DNA of 64,000 nucleotides, taken from Marinobacterium lacunae (GTDB taxonomy: Bacteria; Pseudomonadota; Gammaproteobacteria; Pseudomonadales; Balneatricaceae). The translations under genes and the position numbers were made by a program. The notes under the pieces are model-generated. The model saw only the letters and a list, made by a program, of their open reading frames with translations. It was not told the origin of the DNA and made no database searches. Below, in pieces: positions 28,119 through 38,488 of this stretch (its first letter is position 1; each line of letters begins with the position of its first letter). Location: assembly GCF_000705555.1 (NCBI RefSeq), contig NZ_JMQN01000011.1:276141-340140 (forward strand), read 5' to 3'.

Positions 28119-28919
28119 ATGCGTAGCGGTAAACCCTCAGCCACTCTTGAGCGTCTTGCTGTTGCCCTGATACTCCCGCTGATACTCACTGGCTGTGGCG
28201 CCTTTCAGGACACGCCGCAGGATAGTGCCGGCAACTACTGCCTGAGCGCTGGCAAAGACCAGTCTTACGATTGCAGCAAACCCGTTGCGGAGCTCTATAC
28301 CGGGCCATTGCGCATCCGCGATCTACCGATAGACGACGAGACACTGTACTCAAGAGTCGAAGAGATCAAGCTCTGGTTGGCCCAGCAACGCGCCATACTC
28401 TCGGGGGAAGCGGTAGAGCCGGCCAATGACACCGACTCGCTGATCCCCCCAGCACCTGACAGCATTGAACACCCTAGTGCGCACAGCACGCCGGAAGAGA
28501 CCCTGACAGCGGCGCTGGCACTGACAGACCGGGGGGACTTTTCCACCGCCTTGTCGCTCATCTCCGAATACAAGACACTCAAGCCCGAGGATCTGACAGC
28601 CTCGTTGATTGAGTCGCGCATCCTGCTGCAGAGCGGCGATTTGAATGCCGCCGAAACACTACTGCGAGAACAGATCAAACTGAATCCACGGGTGCCGGAG
28701 CTATACAACAATCTGGCCGCCGTACAGGCCGCGGATGGCAACGTCGGCGATGCCATCACGACGCTGCAACAAGCCTTCGCCACCGACCCCAGCTTTGCCC
28801 GGATCCAGCAGAACCTGAAAACCCTCTACACCAGTTCAGCCAATCAGGCGATGATGCCCGATCTGGAACCTCAGGCACCCAAACTGAACATGATTGACGT
28901 CATCCCCAATCGCCAATGA
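28119..28919 (+). CDS. TPR-containing lipoprotein
   Basis: The start chosen is the ATG at 28119, preceded by GGAAGGGAG. The 266-residue product has a signal sequence and lipobox LILTGC (Cys26), a spacer rich in Asp and Pro, and TPR-like repeats over about 130-245 (ALALTDRGDFSTALSLI, ELYNNLAAVQAADGNVGDAITTL). It is probably an outer-membrane lipoprotein that binds other proteins. I do not recognise a specific partner. It is separated from the next operon by 290 bases. Confidence 0.72.
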   Translation: MRSGKPSATLERLAVALILPLILTGCGAFQDTPQDSAGNYCLSAGKDQSYDCSKPVAELYTGPLRIRDLPIDDETLYSRVEEIKLWLAQQRAILSGEAVEPANDTDSLIPPAPDSIEHPSAHSTPEETLTAALALTDRGDFSTALSLISEYKTLKPEDLTASLIESRILLQSGDLNAAETLLREQIKLNPRVPELYNNLAAVQAADGNVGDAITTLQQAFATDPSFARIQQNLKTLYTSSANQAMMPDLEPQAPKLNMIDVIPNRQ

Positions 28920-28970
28920 GGATCCTCTAGACTCACCCCAAACGGCTGTCGGGCAACATATTTTTTCCTT

Positions 28971-29000
28971 TTGGCTGCACTGCAAAACATCGGTTATAGA
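28971..29000 (+). promoter_or_regulatory. Possible sigma-70 promoter for the amino-acid dehydrogenase operon
   Basis: TTGGCT (28971-28976) and TATAGA (28995-29000) are 18 bases apart, four of six matches each. The 290-base gap before the dehydrogenase gene holds no gene. The pair is weak but the best I found there. Confidence 0.35.
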
Positions 29001-29070
29001 AAACCGCTCAGGCCATACCGGGCACCGCACTCCGCCCTGCTCACGCACCTGCACAACCCGATTTCGACGC

Positions 29071-29091
29071 GCTGAAATAGTGCGTTTCAGC
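29071..29091. promoter_or_regulatory. Inverted repeat upstream of the dehydrogenase operon
   Basis: GCTGAAA and TTTCAGC form a perfect seven-base inverted repeat around a seven-base centre, 120 bases before the dehydrogenase ATG and downstream of the candidate promoter. The 21-base overall size suits a dimeric repressor or Lrp-type protein. No U-run follows, so it is unlikely to be a terminator. Confidence 0.4.
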
Positions 29092-29211
29092 CCTGAACTT
29101 TATCCCACTCTGTGCTATCCAGAAGATAAACGAGGCGTCGGATTACCCTCCTGCCTCAAACACTTGGCTCGACCGTTTTCCCTGATCTAGACCGCTACGG
29201 AGGATCCCGTC

Positions 29212-30258
29212 ATGTTCAGACAGATGGAAGACGCAGGCCTGACCGACATCCATATCGGCCTTGACGCTGCGACCGGGATGCGCGCTATCGTCGCCATCCA
29301 CTCCACTGCACGCGGCCCCGCAATAGGTGGCTGCCGTTTCATACACTACGCCAACGAAGACGAAGCACTGACGGATGTCATCCGTCTTGCCCGAGGCATG
29401 AGCTACAAAGCCGCACTCGCCGACCTGCCCCACGGCGGCGGCAAAGCCGTACTGATGCGCCCGGATCGCCCCTTCGACCGTACGGCGCTGATGCAGGCCT
29501 TCGGGCGATTCGTGGACACCCTGGGTGGGCGCTACATTACGGCGGTGGATAGCGGCAGCGAGGTGAGCGACATGGACGTGATCGCCCGAGAGACCCGCTG
29601 GGTGAGTTGCACCAGTGCCGGTGGCGATCCATCCCCCTACACGGCGATCGGTGTATTCAGCGGCATTCAGGCGTTTGTCCGAGTAGGGCTCGGCCGCCCC
29701 TCTCTGGACGGAATGCGCGTGGCACTGCAAGGCTTGGGACATGTGGGCATGGCACTCGCACAGAAATTCCACGATGCCGGAGCACACCTTGTTGTCAGCG
29801 ATCTGGATCAGAGCCGACTGGATGCTGCGGCACAACAGTTCAATGCCAGAATCGTAGCCCCGCAGGAGATCTACTCAGTACCCTGTGACCTGTTCTGCCC
29901 ATGCGGTTTAGGCGCGATTCTCAACGAAAAAACCATTCCTCAGCTGCGCTGCAAAATTGTCGCAGGATGTGCCAACAACCAGCTCGCCAGTGACGATGAC
30001 GGGGAGCGTTTACGCGAGCGCGGTATCTTTTACGCACCCGATTACATCATTAACTCCGGCGGCCTGATTCAGGTTGCGATGAAACACGCAGGCGCGTCCG
30101 AACACGCGATTCTGGACAAGATCCAAGGCGTCGGCAGTACGCTCGAGCGCCTGCTTGAGGACGCGATCAGGCTCGACCTGCCGATCGAAAAACTGGCGGA
30201 CCGACTGGCCGAGCAGCGCCTGCACGCCCGTCAGACATCTCGACACCACGCCGCCTGA
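29212..30258 (+). CDS. Leu/Val/Phe-type amino-acid dehydrogenase
   Basis: A 348-residue member of the Glu/Leu/Phe/Val dehydrogenase family. The N-terminal domain has the substrate-binding Lys66 (GMSYKAA) and the catalytic Lys78 (HGGGKAV); the C-terminal Rossmann domain has ALQGLGHVGMALAQKF with a following Asp typical of NAD use. It deaminates a branched-chain or aromatic amino acid to the 2-oxoacid. It is followed 24 bases later by 2-oxoacid dehydrogenase genes, which points to leucine or valine as substrate. GGAGGA is the ribosome site. Confidence 0.85.
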   Translation: MFRQMEDAGLTDIHIGLDAATGMRAIVAIHSTARGPAIGGCRFIHYANEDEALTDVIRLARGMSYKAALADLPHGGGKAVLMRPDRPFDRTALMQAFGRFVDTLGGRYITAVDSGSEVSDMDVIARETRWVSCTSAGGDPSPYTAIGVFSGIQAFVRVGLGRPSLDGMRVALQGLGHVGMALAQKFHDAGAHLVVSDLDQSRLDAAAQQFNARIVAPQEIYSVPCDLFCPCGLGAILNEKTIPQLRCKIVAGCANNQLASDDDGERLRERGIFYAPDYIINSGGLIQVAMKHAGASEHAILDKIQGVGSTLERLLEDAIRLDLPIEKLADRLAEQRLHARQTSRHHAA

Positions 30259-30282
30259 ACGAATGGAACGAGGGGATACCCC

Positions 30283-31362
30283 ATGCGCGACATCGTATTC
30301 AAAACCGAGATCGCCCTGACACGCTACCTAAGTGCCGATGGCAAACCATTGGATACACTGCCACCTTGGTGCTCAGCCGCAGAACCGCTGACAACCTACT
30401 ATCGCTGGATGGTACTGGCGCGGCAGTTCGATCAGAAAGCGATCGCCTTGCAACGCACCGGCCAGCTCGGCACCTACGCCTCGTCACTGGGCGCCGAAGC
30501 GATTGACGTAGTCACTGGCCACTTGATGACACCGGCCGATGTTCTGGTCCCCTACTACCGTAACCACGCGTTGCAGATGATACGTGGCACCCCCATGCAC
30601 GATATTCTGCTGTATTGGGGCGGGGATGAACGCGGCAACAGCGGTGCCGCAATGGGGCGCGACCTGCCCAACGCGGTCCCTATCGCGACCCAAACACTGC
30701 ATGCAGCCGGCGCTGCAGCGGCACTGAAATATAGACATCAGCCCCATGCTGTCGTCTGCCTGTGCGGGGACGGCGCCACCTCGAAAGGCGATTTCGCCGA
30801 AGCACTGAACCTCGCCGGCGTCTGGCACCTGCCTCTGGTGATGATCGTCAACAACAACCAGTGGGCAATCTCGGTTCCGCGCCATATGCAGTGCGCCGCC
30901 CCGACGCTGGCCCAAAAAGCACTGGCAGCGGGTATCCCCGCTGAACAGGTCGATGGTAATGACGCGATCGCTCTGCATGAGGTGATCGAACACGCGCTGG
31001 TACGCGCCCGATCCGGTAAAGGCCCCAGCCTTATCGAAGCCCTGAGCTATCGCCTCTCGGACCACACCACTGCCGACGATGCTAGCCGCTACCGTGCCCC
31101 CGAAAAACTCAAGGAGGCCTGGCAGAACGATCCAATACGCCGCTTACGTCACTACCTGCTCGATCAGGGGCTCTGGGATGACGCGCAGGAGCGCGCCTGC
31201 CTGGACGAGGCTCAAAATCGGGTTCAGTCAGCGGTCGAACAGTATCTGGCAACCCCACCCGAGCCTGTGGAGTGCATGTTCGAATACCTGTACGCCGAGC
31301 GGCCCGAGCAGCTGAGCGGACAGATAGACAGTGCCCGCATTCGCGGAGGAGGATCAGCATGA
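30283..31362 (+). CDS. 2-oxoacid dehydrogenase E1 component, alpha subunit
   Basis: A 359-residue thiamine-diphosphate enzyme subunit. The ThDP motif runs from CGDGATSKGDF (near 165) to VNNNQWAIS (near 190), and YYRNHA is in the right place. This form is found in pyruvate and branched-chain 2-oxoacid dehydrogenases that use separate alpha and beta E1 chains. It lies after an amino-acid dehydrogenase and overlaps the beta-subunit gene by four bases. A branched-chain substrate is likely but pyruvate (acetoin-type or PDH) cannot be excluded. GAGGGG is the ribosome site. Confidence 0.88.
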   Translation: MRDIVFKTEIALTRYLSADGKPLDTLPPWCSAAEPLTTYYRWMVLARQFDQKAIALQRTGQLGTYASSLGAEAIDVVTGHLMTPADVLVPYYRNHALQMIRGTPMHDILLYWGGDERGNSGAAMGRDLPNAVPIATQTLHAAGAAAALKYRHQPHAVVCLCGDGATSKGDFAEALNLAGVWHLPLVMIVNNNQWAISVPRHMQCAAPTLAQKALAAGIPAEQVDGNDAIALHEVIEHALVRARSGKGPSLIEALSYRLSDHTTADDASRYRAPEKLKEAWQNDPIRRLRHYLLDQGLWDDAQERACLDEAQNRVQSAVEQYLATPPEPVECMFEYLYAERPEQLSGQIDSARIRGGGSA

Positions 31363-32375
31363 GCGAACCCATCTGCCTTTTGGAAGCGGTCAATCTCGCA
31401 CTGGCAAGATCACTGCAAGATGATCCAGAAGTCATCCTGTTTGGCGAAGATATCGGCCATAATGGAGGCGTTTTTCGCGCCACCGACGGCTTGGCACACC
31501 GTTTCGGCGCCCACCGGGTGGTGGATACCCCGCTGGCTGAAACCATGATCGCCGGTACCGCCGTCGGCATGGCAACACAGGGTCTGCGCCCGGTGGTCGA
31601 GATCCAGTTCATGGGGTTTATCTTCCCCGCCTTCGAACAGCTGATCTGCCACGCTGCACGCATGCGTCATCGCACCCGAGGGCGCCTGAGCTGCCCGATG
31701 GTATTGCGCGCGCCCTTCGGCGGCGGTATTCACGCACCGGAGCACCACTCGGAAAGCACCGAAGCGTTACTAGCCCATATCCCAGGGTTGAGGGTTGTTA
31801 TCCCCTCCTCGCCGGCAAGAGCTTACGGGCTTCTGCTCGGCGCCATCCATAGTGACGATCCGGTCATCTTTCTCGAACCAAAGCGGATCTACCGCGCCAG
31901 TCGCACGCTGGTTGAAGATAACGGTGCAGCCTTGCCAATCGATCGCTGCTTCACGCTACGCGAAGGCTCTGACCTCACGCTGATCGGTTTCGGCGCGATG
32001 ATCCCCGAGTGTCTGGACGCGGCCGAACAACTGGCAGAACGGGGCATCGATTGTGAAGTGATCGATGTCGCCAGCCTCAATCCTATCGACTATGACACCC
32101 TGCTCGCCTCGGTCGCCAAAACCGGGCGCGCGGTCATCGTGCATGAAGCGCCGGGCAAAGGCGGCGTAGGGGCCGATATATCGGCCGTACTGGGTGAGCA
32201 ACTCTGGGGACAGCTTCGCGCCCCCATCATTCGGGTGACCGGGCTCGATACCGTGATGCCCTATTACCGTAACGAGATGCACTATCTACCCGGTGTCAGC
32301 GACATACTGGATGCTGTGAACAAATCACTGGAGGCTGGCCGCGATGAGATACTTCAAGCTACCGGATCTGGGTGA
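31359..32375 (+). CDS. 2-oxoacid dehydrogenase E1 component, beta subunit
   Basis: The start chosen is the ATG at 31359, which overlaps the alpha-subunit stop (ATGA) and follows GGAGGAGG. The 338-residue product has the transketolase pyrimidine-binding domain (about 5-180, with LFGEDIGHNGGVFRAT and PLAETMIAGTAVGMA) and the C-terminal transketolase domain (about 200-325). It pairs with the alpha subunit to decarboxylate a 2-oxoacid. The 3' end overlaps the E2 gene by 32 bases. Confidence 0.9.
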   Translation: MSEPICLLEAVNLALARSLQDDPEVILFGEDIGHNGGVFRATDGLAHRFGAHRVVDTPLAETMIAGTAVGMATQGLRPVVEIQFMGFIFPAFEQLICHAARMRHRTRGRLSCPMVLRAPFGGGIHAPEHHSESTEALLAHIPGLRVVIPSSPARAYGLLLGAIHSDDPVIFLEPKRIYRASRTLVEDNGAALPIDRCFTLREGSDLTLIGFGAMIPECLDAAEQLAERGIDCEVIDVASLNPIDYDTLLASVAKTGRAVIVHEAPGKGGVGADISAVLGEQLWGQLRAPIIRVTGLDTVMPYYRNEMHYLPGVSDILDAVNKSLEAGRDEILQATGSG

Positions 32376-33453
32376 GGGATTGCCCGAGGCAGAGATACTC
32401 GAGTGGAACGTAAAGGAGGGGGATGAGGTCAAGGTCGACCAGATTCTGCTGTCGGTGGAAACCGCCAAGGCGATTATCGAGGTACCCTCGCCCCAAAACG
32501 GAACAATTGCGCACCTTTTTGGCTCACCCGGAGACACCATTCACACCGGGGAACCCCTACTGGAGTTTGCCGGTGAAATCGACCGGGATAGCGGCACCGT
32601 AGTCGGCGAACTCAAACAGCAAAGTACCGCGGAGCGCGCCGCCAGCGAGCAGTTTTTTATTGGTGCATCGCCCAGCAGCCGTCGCTACCGGGAGCAGCAG
32701 ATAAGCCCGGCGGCGCGGGCGCTGGCCGAGCGTTTGGAGATCGACGTCAACACCGTGCCTCAGCGCAACGGCCGGGTGACGGCGCAGGAGGTCGAGCAAG
32801 CGGCCGAGCGGGCTGAACGACTCGGGCCCTTCGAACCCTTAAGGGGCGTACGTAAACAGATGGCTCGCACCCTTGCCAGTGCCTGGGAGCAAGTGGTTGC
32901 CGTCACCTTGCATGACGATGCGGATATCGAGCACTGGCCAGCCGGTACGGATATCACGCTGCGCCTGATCGAGGCACTGGCGTATGCCAGTCAGCACGAG
33001 CCCTCCCTCAACGCCTGGTTCGACGGTGACCGACTGGCCAGACGCCTGCACCCTCAGCTCGATCTTGGCGTCGCGGTGGACACCGAACAGGGCCTGTTCG
33101 TGCCGGTGTTACGTAATGTTGGAGAGCGCACATCCGAAGACCTGCGGGCGGGCCTTGATCGCCTGCGTGAGGATGTCCGCCGTCGCTCAATCCCGCCTGC
33201 GGAAATGCTCGGCGCCACGTTAACGCTGAGCAACTTCGGCATGTTTGGCGGCCGTTATGCGACACCGACTGTCGTGCCTCCTCAAGTGGCTATATTGGGC
33301 GCGGGCCGAATACTGACCGAGGCGGTTGTTTTTGAAGGCGTTATACAGGCCAGACGGCGCCTGCCCCTGTCACTGACCTTCGATCACCGAGCTGCAACGG
33401 GCGCCGAAGCGGCACATTTCATGCAGCTCGTAGTACAGAGACTGCAGAAATAA
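32344..33453 (+). CDS. 2-oxoacid dehydrogenase E2 acyltransferase, catalytic Asp replaced
   Basis: A 369-residue E2 protein: one lipoyl domain (about 1-76; lipoyl Lys42 in VETAKAIIEV), a short linker, a peripheral subunit-binding domain (about 118-152) and a catalytic core (about 160-369). The C-terminal active-site motif, normally HxxxDG, reads DHRAATG: His348 is kept but the Asp position is Thr352 (codon 33397-33399). It should carry acyl groups from E1 to CoA. No E3 gene is adjacent, so a shared lipoamide dehydrogenase elsewhere is needed. It overlaps E1 beta by 32 bases. Confidence 0.88.
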   Translation: MRYFKLPDLGEGLPEAEILEWNVKEGDEVKVDQILLSVETAKAIIEVPSPQNGTIAHLFGSPGDTIHTGEPLLEFAGEIDRDSGTVVGELKQQSTAERAASEQFFIGASPSSRRYREQQISPAARALAERLEIDVNTVPQRNGRVTAQEVEQAAERAERLGPFEPLRGVRKQMARTLASAWEQVVAVTLHDDADIEHWPAGTDITLRLIEALAYASQHEPSLNAWFDGDRLARRLHPQLDLGVAVDTEQGLFVPVLRNVGERTSEDLRAGLDRLREDVRRRSIPPAEMLGATLTLSNFGMFGGRYATPTVVPPQVAILGAGRILTEAVVFEGVIQARRRLPLSLTFDHRAATGAEAAHFMQLVVQRLQK

Positions 33454-33514
33454 ACAAAAACCGAGCCCGGTAACCTTAGCGAAAGGAGATTGTCAAAGAA
33501 GTTGTGAAACGGCC

Positions 33515-33548
33515 TTCGCAGCCACGAGCTTTGAACTACACTGAAACA
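33515..33548 (+). promoter_or_regulatory. Putative prkA promoter with sigma-S-like -10
   Basis: TTCGCA (33515-33520) and TACACT (33537-33542) are 16 bases apart; the -10 with its preceding C reads CTACACT, close to the sigma-S preference CTATACT. The stretch AACTACACTGAAACA (33534-33548) recurs exactly at 12855-12869. In E. coli the homologous yeaGH genes respond to RpoS, which fits. An inverted repeat AACAAC/GTTGTT (33574-33596) lies in the leader. Confidence 0.45.
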
Positions 33549-33634
33549 GGAAAGCGGCGTAGTACGCAGCGACAACAACTTTTAAATCAGGTTGTTAAGC
33601 GAATTATCAGCGTCCGAGTACAGGAAGGTGAGCA

Positions 33635-35557
33635 ATGAGTATTTTTGATCATTACAAAGCGCGTTATGAGTCAATCCAGCAGGAGGAGATGACCCTGCAG
33701 GAATACCTCAACCTGTGCAAGGAGGATCCGATTGCCTATGCCAATTCGGCCGAGCGCATGCTTAAGGCGATCGGTGAGCCTGAGCTTGTCGACACCTCGA
33801 TGGAGCCGCGCCTGAGCCGCATCTTCTCCAACAAGGTGATCAAGCGTTACCCCGCCTTCCACGAATTCTACGGAATGGAGGAAGCGATCGAAGCGATCGT
33901 CTCCTACTTCCGCCATGCCGCACAGGGGCTGGAAGAAAAGAAACAGATTCTCTACCTGCTCGGCCCTGTTGGTGGCGGTAAGTCCTCGTTGGCAGAGCGT
34001 CTGAAGGCACTGATGCAGCATATCCCCTTCTACGCGATTAAAGGGTCTCCGGTATTCGAGTCACCTCTGGGACTGTTCAATCCGAAGGAGGATGCCGAAA
34101 TTCTGGAACAGGAATATGGCATTCCCCCTCGTTACCTGCGCGGCATCATGTCGCCCTGGGCGGTCAAACGCCTGCATGAATACGGCGGCGACATTACACA
34201 GTTCAAGGTGGTCAAACTCTACCCGTCGATCCTCAACCAGATCGCAATTTCCAAGACAGAACCGGGCGATGAAAACAACCAGGATATCTCCAGCCTGGTC
34301 GGTAAGGTGGATATCCGAAAACTCGAGGAGTATCCACAGCACGATCCGGACGCCTACAGCTTCTCCGGTGCACTCTGTCGGGCCAACCAGGGTCTGATGG
34401 AGTTCGTGGAGATGTTCAAAGCCCCGATCAAGGTGTTGCACCCGCTGCTGACCGCCACGCAGGAGGGCAACTACAACAGTACGGAAGGCATGGGTGCCAT
34501 TCCGTATGACGGCATCATTCTGGCGCACTCGAACGAGTCCGAGTGGCAGACATTCAAGAACAACAAGACCAATGAAGCATTCATCGACCGTGTCTATATC
34601 GTGAAGGTGCCCTACTGCACCCGCGTCACGGAAGAGATCCATATCTACGAGAAACTGCTTGAGAACAGCTCGCTGCACGAAGCACCCTGCGCACCCGATA
34701 CTCTGAGCATGCTGGCACAGTTCACGGTGCTGTCGCGCCTGAAAGTGCCGGAAAACTCCAACGTCTACTCGAAGATGCGCATCTACGATGGCGAGAACCT
34801 CAAGGATACCGATCCGAAAGCCAAGTCGATGCAGGAGTACAAGGATGCCGCAGGCGTAGACGAGGGGATGGAGGGCCTGTCGACACGCTTCGCGTTCAAG
34901 ATCCTGTCCAAGGTGTTCAACTTCGACGCAGCAGAAGTAGCGGCGAACCCGGTTCACCTGCTCTACGTTCTTGAACGCGAGATAGGCCAGCAGCAGTTCC
35001 CGACCGAGATTCAGGACCGCTACCTGGGTTATCTGAAAGAGTACATCGCGCCGAAATATATCGACTTCCTCGGCAAAGAGATCCAAACCGCCTATCTGGA
35101 ATCCTATTCCGAATACGGCCAGAACATCTTTGATCGCTATGTTACCTATGCCGACTTCTGGATTCAGGATCAGGAGTACCGCGACCCCGAAACCGGTGAC
35201 ATCCTTGATCGGCAGGCGATCAACGAAGAGCTCGAAAAGATCGAAAAGCCGGCCGGTATCAGCAACCCGAAAGACTTCCGACACGAGATCGTCAACTTCG
35301 TACTGCGTGCCCGCGCCAGCAATATGGGTAAAAACCCGGCTTGGAACAGCTACGAGAAGATGCGTACCGTGATCGAGAAGAAGATGTTCGCCAACACCGA
35401 GGATCTCCTGCCGGTGATCTCATTCAATCCGAAGGCCTCCTCCGACGAACAGAAGAAACATGGCGAATTCGTCAAACGGATGATCCAACGCGGCTATACC
35501 GAGAAACAGGTCCGCCTGCTCTCAGAATGGTACATCCGCGTACGCAAGTCCCAGTAA
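33635..35557 (+). CDS. prkA: PrkA family serine protein kinase (YeaG)
   Basis: A 640-residue protein with an AAA-type ATPase N-terminal part (Walker [10 protein letters not shown] at 110-118) and a C-terminal PrkA kinase-like domain. Length matches YeaG of E. coli (644). PrkA/YeaG has been described as a Ser/Thr kinase or AAA+ protease active in starvation and stationary phase. GGAAGGTGAG precedes the ATG. It heads a three-gene operon with yeaH and spoVR, a grouping conserved over many bacteria. Confidence 0.95.
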   Translation: MSIFDHYKARYESIQQEEMTLQEYLNLCKEDPIAYANSAERMLKAIGEPELVDTSMEPRLSRIFSNKVIKRYPAFHEFYGMEEAIEAIVSYFRHAAQGLEEKKQILYLLGPVGGGKSSLAERLKALMQHIPFYAIKGSPVFESPLGLFNPKEDAEILEQEYGIPPRYLRGIMSPWAVKRLHEYGGDITQFKVVKLYPSILNQIAISKTEPGDENNQDISSLVGKVDIRKLEEYPQHDPDAYSFSGALCRANQGLMEFVEMFKAPIKVLHPLLTATQEGNYNSTEGMGAIPYDGIILAHSNESEWQTFKNNKTNEAFIDRVYIVKVPYCTRVTEEIHIYEKLLENSSLHEAPCAPDTLSMLAQFTVLSRLKVPENSNVYSKMRIYDGENLKDTDPKAKSMQEYKDAAGVDEGMEGLSTRFAFKILSKVFNFDAAEVAANPVHLLYVLEREIGQQQFPTEIQDRYLGYLKEYIAPKYIDFLGKEIQTAYLESYSEYGQNIFDRYVTYADFWIQDQEYRDPETGDILDRQAINEELEKIEKPAGISNPKDFRHEIVNFVLRARASNMGKNPAWNSYEKMRTVIEKKMFANTEDLLPVISFNPKASSDEQKKHGEFVKRMIQRGYTEKQVRLLSEWYIRVRKSQ

Positions 35558-35621
35558 ACACAGGTTTTGGCAGTGCCGGACTCCGGTCCGGCTTTCGACG
35601 CCGACCACGGGAGTCTTCGGT

Positions 35622-36908
35622 ATGAGCTATATCATCGATCGGCGCCTCAATGCCAAGAAGAAAAGCACTGTCAACCGGCAGCGCTTTCTGCGGCGTTACA
35701 AACAGCACATCAAACGTGCTGTCGAGGAAGCGATTCATGACCGCTCGATCTCCGATATCGAGCGCGGTGGAGAGGTGACGATTCCGCGTCGTGACATCTC
35801 GGAACCTGTTTTCCACCACGGCAAGGGAGGCAAGAACACTCGGATCTACCCCGGTAACAAGGAGTTCGTGACCGGTGACGAGTTTCAGCGCCCCGAAGGC
35901 GGCGGTGGCGGCGGTGCAGGTCAAGGGAAGGCCAGCAATCAGGGCGAGGGCGAAGATAACTTTACCTTCTCGATCAGTCAGGAAGAGTTTCTCGACTTCA
36001 TGTTCGAAGATCTAGAACTGCCCTATCTGGTGCGCAAGCAGCTCAAGGACGCAACCTCTTTTGAAACCCGCCGTGCCGGTTTCAGCACCAGCGGTTCACC
36101 GGAAAAGCTGCATATTGTGCGCTCTCTGAGAGCCGCGCACGCCCGGCGAATAGCACTGGGCCGGGAGGATCGTAAGGAGATCCGCGAACTGCGCAAACAG
36201 CTTTGGGCCTTAGAGGCCCTACCCACCGGAGAGGTTTCCCAGGAAGAGATGCAGGCGCTCAGGGATAAGATCGCCGAACTGGACAAGAAAGCGCGACGCC
36301 TTCCGTTTATCGATGATTTCGATCTGCGTTATAACAACCTGATCCGTGTGCCGGTACCCTCAAGCAAGGCCGTCATGTTCTGCGTCATGGACGTATCAGG
36401 CTCGATGACACAAACCATCAAGGATATCGCCAAACGCTTTTTCATCCTGCTGTACCTGTTCCTTGAGCGGAACTACAAACAGATCGAACTGGTATTCGTG
36501 CGTCACCATACCCACGCCAAGGAGGTCGACGAGCAGGAGTTCTTCTACTCCCGCGAAACCGGGGGCACCATCGTGTCCAGCGCACTGCAGCTGACAGCCG
36601 ACATCATCGATGCGCGATACTCCCCCGCCGACTGGAACATCTACGTGGCGCAGGCCTCGGATGGCGACAACTGGGATGGCGACTCGGCCACCTGCTCGGA
36701 CCTGCTGATGAAGCGCATACTGAAGAAAGTACAGTATTTCGCCTATGTGGAGATCACCACAGGTCCGCATCAGAACCTCTGGTACGAGTACGAGCATGTG
36801 CATCAGGCGTTCCCGGACGAGTTCTCCATGCAGCACATCACCGATGCCAGCGAAATCTACCCGGTCTTTCGCAAGTTGTTTGAAAAGCGTACGGAGGGTG
36901 CTGCATGA
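35622..36908 (+). CDS. yeaH: YeaH/DUF444 family protein with VWA-like domain
   Basis: A 428-residue DUF444 protein, similar in length to E. coli YeaH (427). The N-terminal half is basic and has a Gly-rich loop ([10 protein letters not shown], near 90-105). The C-terminal half has a von Willebrand A-type fold with a MIDAS-like DVSGSM (near 256-261). It works with PrkA in the stress response by an unknown route. It begins 64 bases after prkA and its stop overlaps the spoVR start by four bases. Confidence 0.93.
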   Translation: MSYIIDRRLNAKKKSTVNRQRFLRRYKQHIKRAVEEAIHDRSISDIERGGEVTIPRRDISEPVFHHGKGGKNTRIYPGNKEFVTGDEFQRPEGGGGGGAGQGKASNQGEGEDNFTFSISQEEFLDFMFEDLELPYLVRKQLKDATSFETRRAGFSTSGSPEKLHIVRSLRAAHARRIALGREDRKEIRELRKQLWALEALPTGEVSQEEMQALRDKIAELDKKARRLPFIDDFDLRYNNLIRVPVPSSKAVMFCVMDVSGSMTQTIKDIAKRFFILLYLFLERNYKQIELVFVRHHTHAKEVDEQEFFYSRETGGTIVSSALQLTADIIDARYSPADWNIYVAQASDGDNWDGDSATCSDLLMKRILKKVQYFAYVEITTGPHQNLWYEYEHVHQAFPDEFSMQHITDASEIYPVFRKLFEKRTEGAA

Positions 36909-38431
36909 GTGCCACCAAAAAGCGCAAACCCATCTCCACCGGGTCGGAGTGGACCTTCGACCTGATAGAAGATTACGACCGCGAAATCGGCCGTGTGGCA
37001 AAGAATTTCGGTCTGGACACCTATCCGAACCAGATCGAGGTGATCACCTCGGAGCAGATGATGGACGCCTATGCCTCCATCGGCATGCCGCTTAACTACA
37101 GCCACTGGTCATTCGGCAAGCAGTTTGTCGACACCGAGCAGAATTACAAACGCGGCCGGATGGGGCTCGCCTACGAGATTGTCATCAACTCGAACCCCTG
37201 TATCGCCTACCTGATGGAGGAGAACACCATCACCATGCAGGCGCTGGTAATCGCCCACGCCTGTTACGGCCACAACTCCTTTTTCAAGGGTAACTATCTT
37301 TTCCAGACCTGGACCGACGCCTCGGCAATCATCGATTACCTGTTATTCGCCAAGAACTACATCAGCCAGTGTGAAGAGCGCTATGGCGTCGATGAGGTGG
37401 AACAGCTCCTGGACTCCTGTCACGCGTTGATGAACTACGGCGTTAACCGCTACAAACGCCCCCGTCCGCTAACCGCAGCCGAAGAGCGCGAACGCCAGAT
37501 GGCCAGGGAGGAGTATATTCAGCGCCACCTGAACGACCTGTGGAATACGATCCCGCGCAAGGAGGTCTCCGAAGAGGCGATGGTGGTGCGCTATCCCAAA
37601 GAGCCCGAAGAGAACCTGCTCTACTTCATCGAGAAGAATGCTCCCCTACTCGAGCCCTGGCAGCGCGAGGTGATCCGCATCGTTCGCAAGATCGCGCAGT
37701 ATTTTTATCCCCAGAAGCAGACTCAGGTCATGAACGAGGGCTGGGCCACCTTCTGGCACTATACCCTGCTGCATCAGCTCTATGACGAGGGGTTGGTCAC
37801 TGACGGCTTCATGATGGAGTTTTTGCACTCCCACTCCAGCGTTATCTACCAACCCCCTTTCGACAGCCCCTACTTCAGCGGTATCAACCCCTATACCCTG
37901 GGCTTCCACATGATGAGCGATATTCGTCGTATCTGCGAAAAGCCAACAGATGAGGACCGGGAGTGGTTCCCCGATATCGCCGGCAGCAACTGGATAGAGA
38001 CCCTCGACAAGGCGATGCGCAACTACAAGGATGAGAGCTTCATCATGCAGTTCCTGTCGCCGCGTCTGATGCGCGAACTGCGCCTGTTCGCCATACTCGA
38101 CGATGCTGAACGTCCGACACTGAGAGTCGATGCGATACATGACGAGATGGGCTATCGCCGCCTGCGGGAGGAGCTGTCGGCGCAATACAATCTCGGCAAC
38201 CGAGAGCCCAACATCCAGGTCTATAACGTCAATGTGCGCGGTGATCGCAGTCTGACCCTGCGTCACTACATGCACAATGGCCAACCGCTTGGCGATACCA
38301 CCGACGAGGTGCTCAAGCATGTCCACAGGCTCTGGGGGTTTGATGTGCTGCTGGAGTCAGTGACGCCCAAGAACGAGGTTATCCACGCCTACCACTGCCC
38401 TCCCCGAGAGAGCACGATCGAGCTTGCTTGA
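36905..38431 (+). CDS. SpoVR family protein (YcgB)
   Basis: A 508-residue protein matching the SpoVR/YcgB family in length (E. coli YcgB, 510) and sequence: [26 protein letters not shown] near the start, [16 protein letters not shown] in the middle and [10 protein letters not shown] near 278. The His and Glu residues suggest a metal-binding hydrolase-like fold, but the function is unknown. In Bacillus SpoVR is a sporulation cortex protein; here it is part of prkA-yeaH-spoVR. It overlaps yeaH by ATGA. Confidence 0.94.
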   Translation: MSATKKRKPISTGSEWTFDLIEDYDREIGRVAKNFGLDTYPNQIEVITSEQMMDAYASIGMPLNYSHWSFGKQFVDTEQNYKRGRMGLAYEIVINSNPCIAYLMEENTITMQALVIAHACYGHNSFFKGNYLFQTWTDASAIIDYLLFAKNYISQCEERYGVDEVEQLLDSCHALMNYGVNRYKRPRPLTAAEERERQMAREEYIQRHLNDLWNTIPRKEVSEEAMVVRYPKEPEENLLYFIEKNAPLLEPWQREVIRIVRKIAQYFYPQKQTQVMNEGWATFWHYTLLHQLYDEGLVTDGFMMEFLHSHSSVIYQPPFDSPYFSGINPYTLGFHMMSDIRRICEKPTDEDREWFPDIAGSNWIETLDKAMRNYKDESFIMQFLSPRLMRELRLFAILDDAERPTLRVDAIHDEMGYRRLREELSAQYNLGNREPNIQVYNVNVRGDRSLTLRHYMHNGQPLGDTTDEVLKHVHRLWGFDVLLESVTPKNEVIHAYHCPPRESTIELA

Positions 38432-38457
38432 GCCGGCACAACTGCGCTGGCTATACT
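38428..38457 (+). promoter_or_regulatory. Putative hinT promoter
   Basis: TTGAGC (38428-38433) and TATACT (38452-38457) are 18 bases apart, beginning inside the last codons of the SpoVR gene. The -10 with its preceding C reads CTATACT. It would give a transcript starting about 25 bases before the hinT ATG. Confidence 0.5.
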
Positions 38458-38488
38458 GACCTCTCAACCTGCAACCCGAGAGAAGCCG

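Noticed and set aside
34061..35284. 407-codon open frame on the minus strand inside prkA
   Set aside because: Antisense to a strongly conserved gene, with no signal or family match; long shadows are common in this codon usage.
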